Positions 17,938-27,095 are shown, counted from the first letter of the stretch. The stretch is 64,000 nucleotides of DNA from Halomonas sp. GFAJ-1 (GCA_002966495.1 CP016490.1:3348001-3412000), one strand, 5' to 3'. The notes: generated by a model from the letters alone, not told the origin. Numbers and translations are program-made.

Positions 17938-18393
17938 GAGGTGCATGGTACTCCAGGCGTAAATCCCTGCCATTACGTCATCAATCATAATGCCGAAACC
18001 GCCCGCTACCCGTCGGTCTGCCCAGCGGATAGGCCAAGGCTTAAAGACATCAAAAATGCGAAAGACGATAAAGCCCCAAAGTGCGGCTTCCCAGGAAAAA
18101 GGCACCGCCGCCATGGTAATCCAGTAACCAACAAACTCATCCCACACAATACCCGAGTGGTCATGTACCCCTAAGTCTTGCGACGTTTTCTCACAGAGCC
18201 AAACGCCTACAACAAAGGCGGCCATCACCAAGCTTAAATACCATACCAGGGGTAGATCGGCCATTATCCAATAAAAAGGAATTGCCGCTAGAGTACCGAA
18301 GGTACCGGGCGCCCACGGAGCGGTGCCACTCCCCAGACCGAAAGCAAAAAAGTGGGTTGGCCTGCGCCAAACACTGGCGGGCGCACGGTTCAT
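17920..18393 (-). CDS. pgpA: Phosphatidylglycerophosphatase A
   Basis: Inner-membrane phosphatase that removes phosphate from phosphatidylglycerol phosphate in phospholipid synthesis. The N-terminal motif FGLGSGTAPWAPGTFGTLAA is the family signature, followed by helices and the conserved acidic segments GIVWDEFVGYW and DRRVAGGFGIMIDDVMAG. Length 157 aa is normal. Its ATG overlaps the thiL stop by four bases (ATGA), so translation is coupled. The C-terminus (HLWFWLH) lies inside a tandem 15-bp repeat array that carries on past the stop codon, so the exact end of the protein may vary between strains. Confidence 0.94.
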   Translation of the reverse strand: MNRAPASVWRRPTHFFAFGLGSGTAPWAPGTFGTLAAIPFYWIMADLPLVWYLSLVMAAFVVGVWLCEKTSQDLGVHDHSGIVWDEFVGYWITMAAVPFSWEAALWGFIVFRIFDVFKPWPIRWADRRVAGGFGIMIDDVMAGIYAWSTMHLWFWLH

Positions 18394-19367
18394 ACCTCAC
18401 CCCCACTAAAGTGCTGCCAGCCTGCATAGTCGGTGGCATCAATTCCTCTCACCCCCGGCGTTTCACAGCAGCGCCCTATCACGGTAAGCGGCAGGCCTAT
18501 ACTGGCAAGGCATGCCTGGGCACGCGTTACGTCATCAGGGGCAAGCGTTACCAGAAGTTCATAGTCGTCGCCGCCTGAAAGAGCCGCTTGACGAGCAGCA
18601 TCAAGCCCACGCTGCTCTACCAACCCTTCCGCTAACGGAATCGCCTCTAAATCAAGTACCGCACCCACCTTTGAGGCAGTACGCAGGTGGGCGAGATCTG
18701 CCAGCAGCCCATCGGAGATATCCATGGCTGCCGTGGCAATGCCACGAAGCGCAGCGCCTGCTGCAAGCCGGGGCTCAGGCAACAAATAACGCTGCAGTAA
18801 GGGGTGCGATAAGTCTCGCTCCCCCTGTTGCCAATACGCCAAACCGCCCGCACCACCGCCTAATGCGCCGGTTACCGCAATCACATCACCCGGCTTAGCA
18901 CCGGCGCGGGTCATCGCTTCACCTGCGGGCACTTCACCCATCACGGTAACGCCGATGGTTAGCGCCCCAGAGGTAACATCGCCCCCCACCAGCGTTGTAG
19001 CATGCTGATGACAAAGGTTATGAAACCCTTTTGCATAGTCCGCTAGCCACTGTTCAGCGGCGGCATGCTCTGCAAATACCCGCTGATCGAGGGTTAGCGC
19101 CATTAGGCACCAGCGCGAGGTTGCCCCCATCGCGGCCAAATCGCTTAACGCAACGGCAAGAGCGCGGTGCCCTAGCGCATAGGCGGGGGCATCGCTGGGA
19201 AAGTGGACATCGATAACGGACGTATCGACGCTGACCGCCAGTTGCTGCCCTGCCTTGGGCACCAATAGCGTGGCATCGTCGCCATTTCCAAGAGCAACGC
19301 CGTCAGTCGCTTGCGCCTCCTGCGGCGACATAAAATAGCGTCGAATCAATTCAAATTCGGCAAGCAC
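18390..19367 (-). CDS. thiL: Thiamine-monophosphate kinase
   Basis: Phosphorylates thiamine monophosphate to the active thiamine diphosphate; cytoplasmic. At 325 aa it has the AIR-synthase-like fold with ATP and metal-binding motifs NGDDATLL, VSVDTSVIDVHF and DLAAMGA in the N-terminal half, the glycine-rich VTGALGGGAGGLAY, and AMDISDGLLADLAHL and SGGDDYELLV toward the C-terminus. Position between nusB and pgpA is the standard gammaproteobacterial order. The gap to nusB is 34 bp and the overlap with pgpA is four bases. Confidence 0.96.
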   Translation of the reverse strand: MLAEFELIRRYFMSPQEAQATDGVALGNGDDATLLVPKAGQQLAVSVDTSVIDVHFPSDAPAYALGHRALAVALSDLAAMGATSRWCLMALTLDQRVFAEHAAAEQWLADYAKGFHNLCHQHATTLVGGDVTSGALTIGVTVMGEVPAGEAMTRAGAKPGDVIAVTGALGGGAGGLAYWQQGERDLSHPLLQRYLLPEPRLAAGAALRGIATAAMDISDGLLADLAHLRTASKVGAVLDLEAIPLAEGLVEQRGLDAARQAALSGGDDYELLVTLAPDDVTRAQACLASIGLPLTVIGRCCETPGVRGIDATDYAGWQHFSGGEV

Positions 19368-19401
19368 AAAGGCCCCTTAAACGCTTGATCAGGCCGCTCG
19401 C

Positions 19402-19905
19402 TTACAAACGGCGAGCGCTGACTTCGGCACTACGTAAGCGGTTTGCCAGCTTATCAAGAATGCCATTCACGTACTTATGGCCGTCGGTGGCGCCAAATGA
19501 CTTAGCCAGCTCAACGCCTTCGTTGATCACTACACGGTACGGCACTTCCATCCGGTGGGAAAGCTCGTAAGCACCCAAACGCAGAATCGCTAGCTCCACC
19601 GAGTCCAGATCCTCTAAACGGCGATCCAGCAACGGGGATATTTCACGATCGAGTTCTGCCTTAAAACGCACCGTATTGTGCAACAGCTCATGGAAAAGCG
19701 CTTTGTCGGCAATTTCCATTACCTTGACCCAGTTTTCGTGATCTTCCAGATCGTCATCAGCCACTTGGCTACGGAACTCAGCTTCAATAGTGGTGATGGA
19801 TTTACCGGTCATTTGCCACTGGTAAAGCCCTTGAACCGCCAACTCACGTGCGGCGTGGCGCCCTTGCTGCGCAGCAGAGGGCTTACGCTCACTACGCTCG
19901 CTCAT
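19402..19905 (-). CDS. nusB: Transcription antitermination factor NusB
   Basis: Binds boxA RNA with NusE (S10) to drive antitermination of rRNA operons. The 167-aa protein shows the family segments ARELAVQGLYQWQMTG near the N-terminus, ISPLLDRRLEDLDSVELAIL, and the conserved C-terminal VINEGVELAKSFGATDGHK-YVNGILDK. The first 13 residues are basic and less conserved. The start codon overlaps the ribH stop by four bases, as is common in this operon. Confidence 0.96.
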   Translation of the reverse strand: MSERSERKPSAAQQGRHAARELAVQGLYQWQMTGKSITTIEAEFRSQVADDDLEDHENWVKVMEIADKALFHELLHNTVRFKAELDREISPLLDRRLEDLDSVELAILRLGAYELSHRMEVPYRVVINEGVELAKSFGATDGHKYVNGILDKLANRLRSAEVSARRL

Positions 19906-20390
19906 TGGTTGTCTCCTAACGGCAGCGCACGCAGCAGCGAGACCATTTCCATCGCGGCCATGGCTGCTTCAGTACCTTTATTACCGGCTTTGGTACCCGC
20001 ACGCTCGATGGCCTGCTCAATAGACTCAACCGTCAATACACCGTTTGCCACCGGTGTATCAAACTCAAGCTGGAGATGGTTCATCGCTGTGTTGCAGCCA
20101 CCCGCTACGTATTCAAAGTGAGGCGTTCCACCACGAATCACCGCGCCCAAGGCAATCACCGCATCAGGCTGCATGACTTTAAGCACGCGCTTTACCGCCA
20201 GCGGCAGTTCCCAGGCGCCGGGCACGTGAACAATGTGGATGTTTTCAGCATCAACACCGTGGCGGGTCAGGCTATCGACCGCACCCTCCACCAAGCTATC
20301 CACCACATGGTGGTTAAACCGCCCAACGACGATGACATAGCGGCCATCAACATCTACAAAAGTGCCTTCAACTTGCGAAAGGGATTGCAT
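19902..20390 (-). CDS. ribH: 6,7-dimethyl-8-ribityllumazine synthase
   Basis: Penultimate riboflavin enzyme; condenses the pyrimidine intermediate with dihydroxybutanone phosphate and forms large shells. Motifs are VVGRFNHHVVDSLVEGA, VPGAWELPLAVKRV and GAVIRGGTPHFEYVAGG, with the catalytic histidine in the last. The open frame reaches 20555 but I start at 20390 (MQSLSQVEG): the upstream part is ribB sequence in another frame, and GGA in the end of ribB serves as ribosome-binding site. That leaves four bases between the two genes. Confidence 0.95.
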   Translation of the reverse strand: MQSLSQVEGTFVDVDGRYVIVVGRFNHHVVDSLVEGAVDSLTRHGVDAENIHIVHVPGAWELPLAVKRVLKVMQPDAVIALGAVIRGGTPHFEYVAGGCNTAMNHLQLEFDTPVANGVLTVESIEQAIERAGTKAGNKGTEAAMAAMEMVSLLRALPLGDNQ

Positions 20391-20394
20391 CAAT

Positions 20395-21561
20395 TTATTC
20401 CTGCTGAGAAATTGGCTCATACGCCGTGTCATTAGGCCCCAGGCGCTCGACGACTTCGAGATCAAACCCGGAGAGGGCCGAGAACTTCCACGGGGAGCTA
20501 AGTAGCCGCATTTTACCCACGCCCAAATGGCGCAGAATTTGCGAGCCGGTACCAATCGTTAAGTAGTTGCCGGAACCGTCTGAATCGCTGGTGCGCGGTT
20601 GACGCACGCGGTCGAGGAAAATATCCAGCTGATTTTTGAAATCCTGATGCGGGCGTCCATCATCGATCAGAACAAACACTCCAGCGGGTGCCTGGGCAAT
20701 TTCGCTAATCGCACGCTGAGCGTCCCAGCGGCACTGCTCGCCCTTCAGTAAGCCGAGCACATCCCGCAGCGTATCGGCCAAATGCACGCGAACCGTGGTA
20801 GCTTGCTCTGGGGTGGGCTGCCCTTTCACCAGTGCTAAGTGGTGTGCGCCTTGTATACGGTCGCGGAATACATGCAGCGCCAGCTTGCCGTGGGCAGTAT
20901 TAACGCTTGAGGTTTCGATCAGGTCAATGGTTTGCTCATTGACGATACGGTAGTGAATTAAATCAGCAATCGTGCCGATTTTAATACCGTGCTTCTTGGC
21001 AAACACTTCTAACTCGGGGCGACGCGCCATACTGCCATCATCATTCATGATTTCGCAGATAACCCCACTGGGGTCACAGCCTGCCAACGCCGCAAGATCA
21101 CAGGCCGCTTCAGTATGACCAGCGCGGCGTAAAACCCCACCCGGCTCGGCCATCAGCGGAAAAATATGTCCTGGCTGTACGATATCGGTCGGCTTGGCGT
21201 GGGGGGCTGCAGCCGCTTGCACGGTGCGAGCACGATCTGCCGCAGAGATGCCCGTTGTAACGCCTTCTGTTGCCTCGATAGAGAGCGTAAATTTAGTCCC
21301 GAAACCGGAACCATTGTCCCGCACCATGAGCGGCAGATTAAGCTGCTCGCAACGCTCGCGGGTCATGGGCATGCAGATAAGGCCACACGCATAACGCGCC
21401 ATGAAGTTGATATGCTCGGCCTGGACTTTTTCGGCCGCCATGATGATATCACCTTCGTTTTCGCGATCCTCATCATCCATGAGAATCACCATTTTGCCCT
21501 GGCGAATGTCTTCCACCAGCTCAGCGATAGGGGATAGCCCCTCAGAAGAGAAGTGCGCCAT
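20395..21561 (-). CDS. ribB: 3,4-dihydroxy-2-butanone-4-phosphate synthase with degenerate RibA-like domain (RibBX type)
   Basis: The N-terminal domain (about 1-205) makes dihydroxybutanone phosphate from ribulose 5-phosphate; it has the acidic motif DDEDRENEGD, ACGLICMPMT and HTEAACDLAALAG. The C-terminal domain has the outline of GTP cyclohydrolase II, but the zinc cysteines of real RibA (HSECLTGD, SLRCDCG) read HLADTLRD and LLKGEQCRW, and the catalytic segment (EGRxIGL) reads IDDGRPHQDF. It therefore cannot be expected to act as GTP cyclohydrolase. A RibB-X variant of this kind has been described in proteobacteria; the role of the X domain is not settled. The start at 21561 has GGAG six bases upstream. 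Confidence 0.92.
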   Translation of the reverse strand: MAHFSSEGLSPIAELVEDIRQGKMVILMDDEDRENEGDIIMAAEKVQAEHINFMARYACGLICMPMTRERCEQLNLPLMVRDNGSGFGTKFTLSIEATEGVTTGISAADRARTVQAAAAPHAKPTDIVQPGHIFPLMAEPGGVLRRAGHTEAACDLAALAGCDPSGVICEIMNDDGSMARRPELEVFAKKHGIKIGTIADLIHYRIVNEQTIDLIETSSVNTAHGKLALHVFRDRIQGAHHLALVKGQPTPEQATTVRVHLADTLRDVLGLLKGEQCRWDAQRAISEIAQAPAGVFVLIDDGRPHQDFKNQLDIFLDRVRQPRTSDSDGSGNYLTIGTGSQILRHLGVGKMRLLSSPWKFSALSGFDLEVVERLGPNDTAYEPISQQE

Positions 21562-21634
21562 GGAATCTCCAAAATAAAGTGGTCGCATTGCATGCGATTT
21601 CGCGCGTCAGGGTACCTTGCTATGCATTCTTGCG

Positions 21635-22804
21635 CTAGTCAGCATCAGGTTCGGCAATAATGTGCCAGTCACGCCCAACCGCGCGCATCTCTTTAATCGT
21701 CAGCCGCTTTTGGTCTGCCATGCGGGTTAACCCCGGCAGGGCAAACAGCGGCCTGGCTTCACCACCAAGCAGCGTGGGGGCGACAAATAACTGCAGTTCG
21801 TTAACTAAATTGGCATCTAACAGCGCGCCAGCCAGCGTTGCGCCTGTTTCCACCAGCAGCTCATTAACCTGCTCATTATCGGCTAGCCAGTGCAGCATGT
21901 CAGCCAGGGCAATACGCCCCCCTTGGTCGGCAGGAAACACCACTATTTCCGCGCCCGCCGCTTCTAGTTTGTGGCGTTTCTCTTCACTGTGCTGCTCGGT
22001 GGTAATCAATAGCGTGCGTCCTGGCTCGCGTAAGCAAGCGGCGGCCAGCGGCAAGCGGAGCCGGGAGTCTAAAATAACGCGCAGCGGTTGGCGTTTAACC
22101 ACCTCATCGGCATTCGCCAGCGCCAGCTGGTCGGCCCGCAAGGTTAGCCGTGAATCGTCCATAATCAACGACTCAACGCCACTTAAAATAGCGCTGGAAC
22201 GCGCCCGTAACCGCTGTACCTGACTACGCGCTTCGGGGCCGGTAATCCATTGGGACTCACCTGACCCCATCGCCGTACGCCCATCAAGGCTCATCGCCAT
22301 TTTAAGCCGCACAAAGGGGCGCTTATGTTGCATACGGGAAATAAAACCAGGGTTTAGCGCCCGTGCATCCGCTTCCAAAAGGCCTACATCAACTGTTACC
22401 CCATCGGCTTGTAGCCGCTTAATACCTTGCCCACTTACCTGTGGATTGGGATCGACCATCGCGACAACCACACGGGAGACCTTGGCCTCTGCCAACGCCA
22501 CCGCGCATGGCCCAGTGCGGCCGGTATGGGAGCAGGGTTCCAGCGTAACGTATGCGGTTGCCCCGCGGGCTAAGCCAGCCGCTGCGTTTAGTGCGTGTAT
22601 TTCAGCGTGAGGGCCGCCGGCACTGATGTGAAAGCCTTCACCCACTACTCGCCCCTCATCGCTTTCATCATAGCGGACGATAACGCAGCCCACGCGGGGG
22701 TTTGGGTCGGTGGTATAAAGCCCTTGCTTGGCGAGCTGAAGCGCCCGCGCCATGTACTTATGATCTTGTAGGGAGAACGCAGCGTGGCGTGGCTCAGCGC
22801 CCAT
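21635..22804 (-). CDS. ribD: Bifunctional riboflavin deaminase/reductase
   Basis: Deaminates and then reduces the early pyrimidine intermediate of riboflavin synthesis. The N-terminal deaminase (about 10-150) has the zinc site HAEIHALNAA and PCSHTGRTGPC; the C-terminal NADPH-dependent reductase starts near 160 (FVRLKMAMSLDGRTA, ITGPEAR) and contains ETGATLAGALL. Length 389 aa is usual. The ATG overlaps the nrdR stop by one base (TAATG). In Pseudomonas and many relatives ribE follows ribD; here ribB follows directly after 73 bp, so riboflavin synthase must be encoded elsewhere. Confidence 0.96.
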   Translation of the reverse strand: MGAEPRHAAFSLQDHKYMARALQLAKQGLYTTDPNPRVGCVIVRYDESDEGRVVGEGFHISAGGPHAEIHALNAAAGLARGATAYVTLEPCSHTGRTGPCAVALAEAKVSRVVVAMVDPNPQVSGQGIKRLQADGVTVDVGLLEADARALNPGFISRMQHKRPFVRLKMAMSLDGRTAMGSGESQWITGPEARSQVQRLRARSSAILSGVESLIMDDSRLTLRADQLALANADEVVKRQPLRVILDSRLRLPLAAACLREPGRTLLITTEQHSEEKRHKLEAAGAEIVVFPADQGGRIALADMLHWLADNEQVNELLVETGATLAGALLDANLVNELQLFVAPTLLGGEARPLFALPGLTRMADQKRLTIKEMRAVGRDWHIIAEPDAD

Positions 22805-23304
22805 TACTGTTTTCCGCCATTATTGGGTGTGGCCACCGATCGCTCTTGATCAGGCTCCTGGGAAAGCCGGTCTATTTCAGCGCGAAATTCGTCTAAATCC
22901 TGGAATTTACGGTACACCGAGGCAAAACGAATATAGGCAACTTGGTCTAAATTGCTTAACGCCTGCATAACAGCCTCGCCAATCTCTCGGGCGTTAACTT
23001 CTCGGTCCCCCTTGGCGCGCAGCGATTGACGAATACGCTCAACCGCGGCCTCAATCGCTTCGGCACTTACGGGACGTTTTTCCAGCGCGCGCAGCATTCC
23101 TGCCCGTAATTTGGCTTCGTTAAAGCTCTCCCGAGATCCGTCCGACTTAACCACCCGGGGCATGATGAGCTCGGCGGTTTCATACGTCGTAAAGCGCTCA
23201 TGGCAGCTGGCACACTGGCGACGCCGACGCACCTGGTCACCCTCTGCTACCAGCCGAGAATCGGACACTCGAGTATCATTAGCACCACAAAAAGGGCAAT
23301 GCAT
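22804..23304 (-). CDS. nrdR: Transcriptional repressor NrdR
   Basis: Represses ribonucleotide reductase genes in response to the ATP/dATP balance. The start at 23304 gives MHCPFCGANDTRVSDSRLV, the conserved zinc-ribbon start with CPFC and CASC pairs, followed by the ATP-cone domain (about 50-140; PRVVKSDGSRESFNEAKL). Length 166 aa is slightly longer than average because of a tail after the cone. The longer open frame to 23343 does not match the family. First gene of the rib-nusB-thiL-pgpA operon. Confidence 0.96.
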   Translation of the reverse strand: MHCPFCGANDTRVSDSRLVAEGDQVRRRRQCASCHERFTTYETAELIMPRVVKSDGSRESFNEAKLRAGMLRALEKRPVSAEAIEAAVERIRQSLRAKGDREVNAREIGEAVMQALSNLDQVAYIRFASVYRKFQDLDEFRAEIDRLSQEPDQERSVATPNNGGKQ

Positions 23305-23442
23305 GGCAGTCAACCTATTATCAGTACGTGCAGCTAACAGCACAAAAAAGCATATTTATTCAACGCGGCGTTAACCTAGCATTGTAACGATTTGGCACAC
23401 AAGCTGCAGCGTTTGTCGCACGTTGTTTAGGAGAGCGCCCGC

Positions 23443-25206
23443 ATGACCCCTTTCGAGCAGACGGTACATCACTATTTAACGCACCTTTACGGCCCGCGAG
23501 CAGGCGAGGTTCAGCGGCGCTTAGAGCAGCATCTTGCGCATTTTCGACCTAGGCTACCAGCGGCGCTGCAGACAGCAACAGCCGCCCCCGACGCACCAAC
23601 ATGGAGCGAGAAAGACCAGTGGGTGATCAGTTACGGCGACACAATTGTCGCTGAAGACGCCCCTCCCCTTGCGGTGCTAAGTGAATTTCTCCAGCGCTAT
23701 CTGGGCGATCGGATTAGCGGGGTGCACGTGCTGCCCTTTTTCCCCTGGAGCAGCGATGACGGCTTCTCAGTGATCCATTACCGGGAAGTAGAGCCAACGC
23801 TGGGCGACTGGACACATATTCGCGAGCTGGCCAGCCACTATGACCTGATGGCAGATTTGGTGCTTAACCATGTTTCACGAGAATCGCTCTGGTTTGTGGA
23901 CTACTTAGCTGGCAGCCTACCCGGGCGGGACTACTTTATTGAAGTAGACCCGGAAACCGACGTTACCCAAGTGACACGTCCACGCAGCAGCCCGCTTTTA
24001 GTGCCCGTTTCTACGCGGCGGGGAACCCGCCACCTGTGGGCAACCTTCTCGGAAGATCAAATCGACTTAAATTTTGAGAATCCCGATGTATTACTCGAGT
24101 TTGTCGGTATCCTGCTTTTTTATCTTCAGCAAGGCGTGCGCATTATTCGCTTAGATGCAGTGGCGTTTTTATGGAAGCGTCTGGGCACGTCCTGCATTCA
24201 CCTACCGGAAACCCATACGGTAGTGCGCCTGTTGCGAGCCATTGTGGACGAAATAGCCCCCGGCACCCTGCTGATTACCGAAACCAACGTGCCTCATGCA
24301 GAAAATATCAGCTATTTTGGCTTAGAGCGTTTGCCCGAGGGGGCACCCGACGAAGCCCATATGGTGTATCAGTTCGCCCTGCCGCCACTGCTGTTGCACA
24401 CATTAACCCGAGGTGAAGCATCCACTCTCCAACACTGGCTCGCCAACCTGCCAGTGCTGCCCAAGCAGTGCACCTACTTAAACTTTACTGCCAGCCATGA
24501 CGGTATTGGCGTACGCCCGCTGGAAGGTCTGCTGCCTGACCATGAGCGGGATGCCCTATTAGAACTAATGCACCGCTTTGGCGGCTTCGTCAGCATGCGC
24601 AGCAACCCCGACGGCAGCGATACCCCCTATGAAATTAACATTACTTGGTTTGAAGCCATGCGTGGCACGCGGCGGGGGCCAGACCCATGGCAAATTGCCC
24701 GTTTCATATGCAGCCAAGCCATTATGCTGAGCCTACAGGGCATTCCCGCGCTCTACCTGCATACGCTGACCGGCACACTGAATGACGTAGAAGGCGTGGA
24801 ACGCAGCGGGCGTCTTCGCTCAATTAATCGGCGGCGCTGGAAGCGTGATGAGCTGGCACTGCTGCTTGAAAACCCCTCTACACCCACCCATAAAGTTTTC
24901 AATACGCTTAACCACTTGCTGGAACTGCGCCGCAGCGAGCCCTGCTTCCATCCGCATGCTGCTCAGCGTGTACTGCCAAGCCCGCCTGACTTATTAGTGG
25001 TTGAGCGTGGCCCGCTTAGCGACGGCCGTCGTTTGCTAGCACTCTTCAATGTTACCGACACACAGCTTCCACTAGAGCGCGCGGGTGAAGCGGTTAACCA
25101 AGCGCTCAGCCTACATGATTGGCAAGACTTGAATCCCAATAGCCAAGGAGAGGAAAAAGCCGCTTTATCCCCTTATGCGGTACGCTGGCTGGTGGCTATT
25201 AACTGA
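23443..25206 (+). CDS. GH13 subfamily-18 sugar phosphorylase (sucrose/glucosylglycerate phosphorylase-like)
   Basis: Cytoplasmic glucosyl phosphorylase of the sucrose-phosphorylase group, which splits a glucoside with phosphate to glucose 1-phosphate. Motifs: GDRISGVHVLPFFPWSSDDG (about 88-107), DLVLNHVS, nucleophile Asp in IRLDAVAF (D238), acid/base Glu in ITETN (E280) and the stabilising Asp in ASHDG (D353). Length 587 aa fits. Members act on sucrose, glucosylglycerol or glucosylglycerate; the E. coli relative YcjM acts on glucosylglycerate. Because glucosylglycerate synthesis genes lie about 8 kb downstream, glucosylglycerate is the likeliest substrate, but this is inference. It has no signal peptide and is divergent from nrdR. 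Confidence 0.88.
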   Translation: MTPFEQTVHHYLTHLYGPRAGEVQRRLEQHLAHFRPRLPAALQTATAAPDAPTWSEKDQWVISYGDTIVAEDAPPLAVLSEFLQRYLGDRISGVHVLPFFPWSSDDGFSVIHYREVEPTLGDWTHIRELASHYDLMADLVLNHVSRESLWFVDYLAGSLPGRDYFIEVDPETDVTQVTRPRSSPLLVPVSTRRGTRHLWATFSEDQIDLNFENPDVLLEFVGILLFYLQQGVRIIRLDAVAFLWKRLGTSCIHLPETHTVVRLLRAIVDEIAPGTLLITETNVPHAENISYFGLERLPEGAPDEAHMVYQFALPPLLLHTLTRGEASTLQHWLANLPVLPKQCTYLNFTASHDGIGVRPLEGLLPDHERDALLELMHRFGGFVSMRSNPDGSDTPYEINITWFEAMRGTRRGPDPWQIARFICSQAIMLSLQGIPALYLHTLTGTLNDVEGVERSGRLRSINRRRWKRDELALLLENPSTPTHKVFNTLNHLLELRRSEPCFHPHAAQRVLPSPPDLLVVERGPLSDGRRLLALFNVTDTQLPLERAGEAVNQALSLHDWQDLNPNSQGEEKAALSPYAVRWLVAIN

Positions 25207-25359
25207 CCAAGGCCAATTGATAAAACAAAACCAGCACTTGGATAGAAATCTTCAAGCTTGCATTGCGGCATAACGTCTCAGTGCAGAAAAACATAATCGC
25301 CAAATAATCACGCAGTGACACACTGTGGCACGGATCATTACTAAGGATTGTAGTTAATT

Positions 25360-26175
25360 ATGCTGCAGCAAAGCATTGCGATTGGCCCTATGGGGTTTAG
25401 CCTTCATCAACTCGTCATTGGGTTAGCCTTTTTGCTCGCGCTTCTGGCGGGGGCACTCATCGGCCAGCGACACCGCGTCGCAGTGAGCGATACGCTATTT
25501 ACCGTGCTGTTTGTCGCGATTATTGCCGCACGGGGCGTTTTTGTTATTCGCTATTGGGGAGAGTACGACAGTCTTCTAGCCCGCCTGGACATTCGCGACG
25601 GTGGCTTTGATATTTTGGGAGGGCTCGTTGCTGCGCTAGGCTACGCGGGCTGGGCGCTGTGGCGCTCCCCCCGTCAACGCATCCCGCTTAGCGGCGCGTT
25701 AATGGTGGGCGGTCTCACCTGGGGCCTAATTGCCGGAGGGTCGACCCTGATTGAGCAGCAGTCCCGTCCTTTACCTGACATTGCTTTAACCACTCAGGAA
25801 GGCATCACGACCAGTCTTCCCCACTTTGCACAGCAAGAACAGCAGCCAATGGTGGTGAATCTCTGGGCAAGTTGGTGCCCTCCCTGTATCCGTGAAATGC
25901 CCGTGTTTGAGCAAGCCCAACAAGCTGAACAGGACATTACCTTTGTGTTCGTAAACCAAGGGGAAAGCGCCCAGCAAATAGCGTCATTTATGAACCAATA
26001 TGCGTTTTCGTTGGAAAATGTTTGGCAAGATCCAGCCAATGCTCTGGGTCAAGCTACTGGCGCCAATGCCATGCCCACCACGCTTTACTACAATGCCGAA
26101 GGCCAACTGGTGAACACCCACTTCGGTGAGCTTTCCCGCGCCACCCTAGAACAAGGGTTAGAGCGTTTAAGATAG
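25360..26175 (+). CDS. Membrane-anchored TlpA-type thiol-disulfide protein with Lgt-like N-terminus
   Basis: The C-terminal half (about 140-271) is a TlpA/thioredoxin domain with WCPPC (C173, C176) and a cis-proline loop (AMPTTLY), likely reducing periplasmic disulfides. The N-terminal half has four hydrophobic segments; part of it (FVAIIAARGVFVIRYW, then GGFDILGGLVAA) resembles a shortened prolipoprotein diacylglyceryl transferase core, a fusion I recall in some TlpA relatives. It lacks the full Lgt signature, so lipid transfer activity is doubtful. It is followed 45 bp later by dsbG, so the two probably form a redox operon. Confidence 0.85.
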   Translation: MLQQSIAIGPMGFSLHQLVIGLAFLLALLAGALIGQRHRVAVSDTLFTVLFVAIIAARGVFVIRYWGEYDSLLARLDIRDGGFDILGGLVAALGYAGWALWRSPRQRIPLSGALMVGGLTWGLIAGGSTLIEQQSRPLPDIALTTQEGITTSLPHFAQQEQQPMVVNLWASWCPPCIREMPVFEQAQQAEQDITFVFVNQGESAQQIASFMNQYAFSLENVWQDPANALGQATGANAMPTTLYYNAEGQLVNTHFGELSRATLEQGLERLR

Positions 26176-26220
26176 CGTTTTTCAGCGCCACGATGCTGAA
26201 CATTAATTAAGGATACGGTT

Positions 26221-27015
26221 ATGCAACGTTTTACTCTTTCCCATTTAAGGCTTCCCTCCCTAGGCCGCTTTGTGATGTTAGCGGGTCTTGGCGCTGCCCC
26301 GCTAAGCTATGCCGAAGACCTTCCCGCGCCGGTTCAGGCGTTGAGCAATCAGGGGTTAACGATTCACGGTCAGTTCGAGGCACCCGGCGGAATACGAGGC
26401 TATGGCGCCAGCGTACAGGGCCAGGACATGGCGATCTACTTAACACCCGATGGTGAGCACGCGATTGTGGGTACGTTAATGGATAGCGACGGTAACGACC
26501 TCACCGAAGCACAGCTTGATGAGCACGTCCGTGTTCCTTTGGAAGCTGAAACGTGGCAACTGCTGGAAGAGAGCCACTGGATACAGGATGGCGACACCGC
26601 AGCACCACGCATTATTTACACGTTTACAGATGCCAACTGCCCATACTGCCATCAGCTTTGGGAGCAAGCACGCCCGTGGGTAGAGGCAGGTAAAGTCCAA
26701 CTGCGCCATATTATGGTCGGCATTTTAGCCACCAACAGCCCTGCATTAGCGGCCACAATGCTAGGCGCAGACGACCCCAGCGCCGCGCTTAATGCGCACA
26801 GTAAAGGTACGCGCGTCAGCGCCAGCGCTCAGCCGCGAGATATTGAAGAACAGGTCTATGCCAATAATCAGCTGTTTGAAGAGCTAGGCTTGTACGCCAC
26901 GCCTACCAGCGCTTTTCAGCGCGAAACAGAGAGCGGCAGCATTCGTATTGACCGCATTCAAGGAATGCCTAGCGAAGAACGCCTGATTGAGATGATGGGC
27001 AGCGAAGCACCCTAA
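26221..27015 (+). CDS. dsbG: Thiol:disulfide interchange protein DsbG-like
   Basis: Periplasmic thioredoxin-fold protein of the DsbC/DsbG group that keeps single cysteines reduced or repairs disulfides. It has a signal peptide (cleavage after SYA, about 30), a dimerisation region and the active site CPYC (C140, C143), followed by a cis-proline loop YATPTSAF. Length 264 aa matches DsbG. AAGGA sits seven bases before the ATG. The electron donor is inferred to be the upstream TlpA-like membrane protein or DsbD elsewhere. Confidence 0.9.
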   Translation: MQRFTLSHLRLPSLGRFVMLAGLGAAPLSYAEDLPAPVQALSNQGLTIHGQFEAPGGIRGYGASVQGQDMAIYLTPDGEHAIVGTLMDSDGNDLTEAQLDEHVRVPLEAETWQLLEESHWIQDGDTAAPRIIYTFTDANCPYCHQLWEQARPWVEAGKVQLRHIMVGILATNSPALAATMLGADDPSAALNAHSKGTRVSASAQPRDIEEQVYANNQLFEELGLYATPTSAFQRETESGSIRIDRIQGMPSEERLIEMMGSEAP

Positions 27016-27024
27016 CAGATGAAC

Positions 27025-27056
27025 AAGTAGGGGCAACCACTTGGCTGCCCCTACTT
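27025..27056. terminator. Shared hairpin between convergent dsbG and tsdA
   Basis: Eleven-base stem AAGTAGGGGCA (27025-27035) with TGCCCCTACTT (27046-27056), ten-base loop. No T-run follows on either strand, so it may be a weak or Rho-assisted end for both genes. Confidence 0.5.
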
Positions 27057-27095
27057 ACGATGCATGTTACTAGGATTATCACTGTGCTTGACGGT

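Noticed and set aside
20391..20555. N-terminal extension of ribH
   Set aside because: It lies wholly within ribB in another frame; family alignment and spacing favour the start at 20390.
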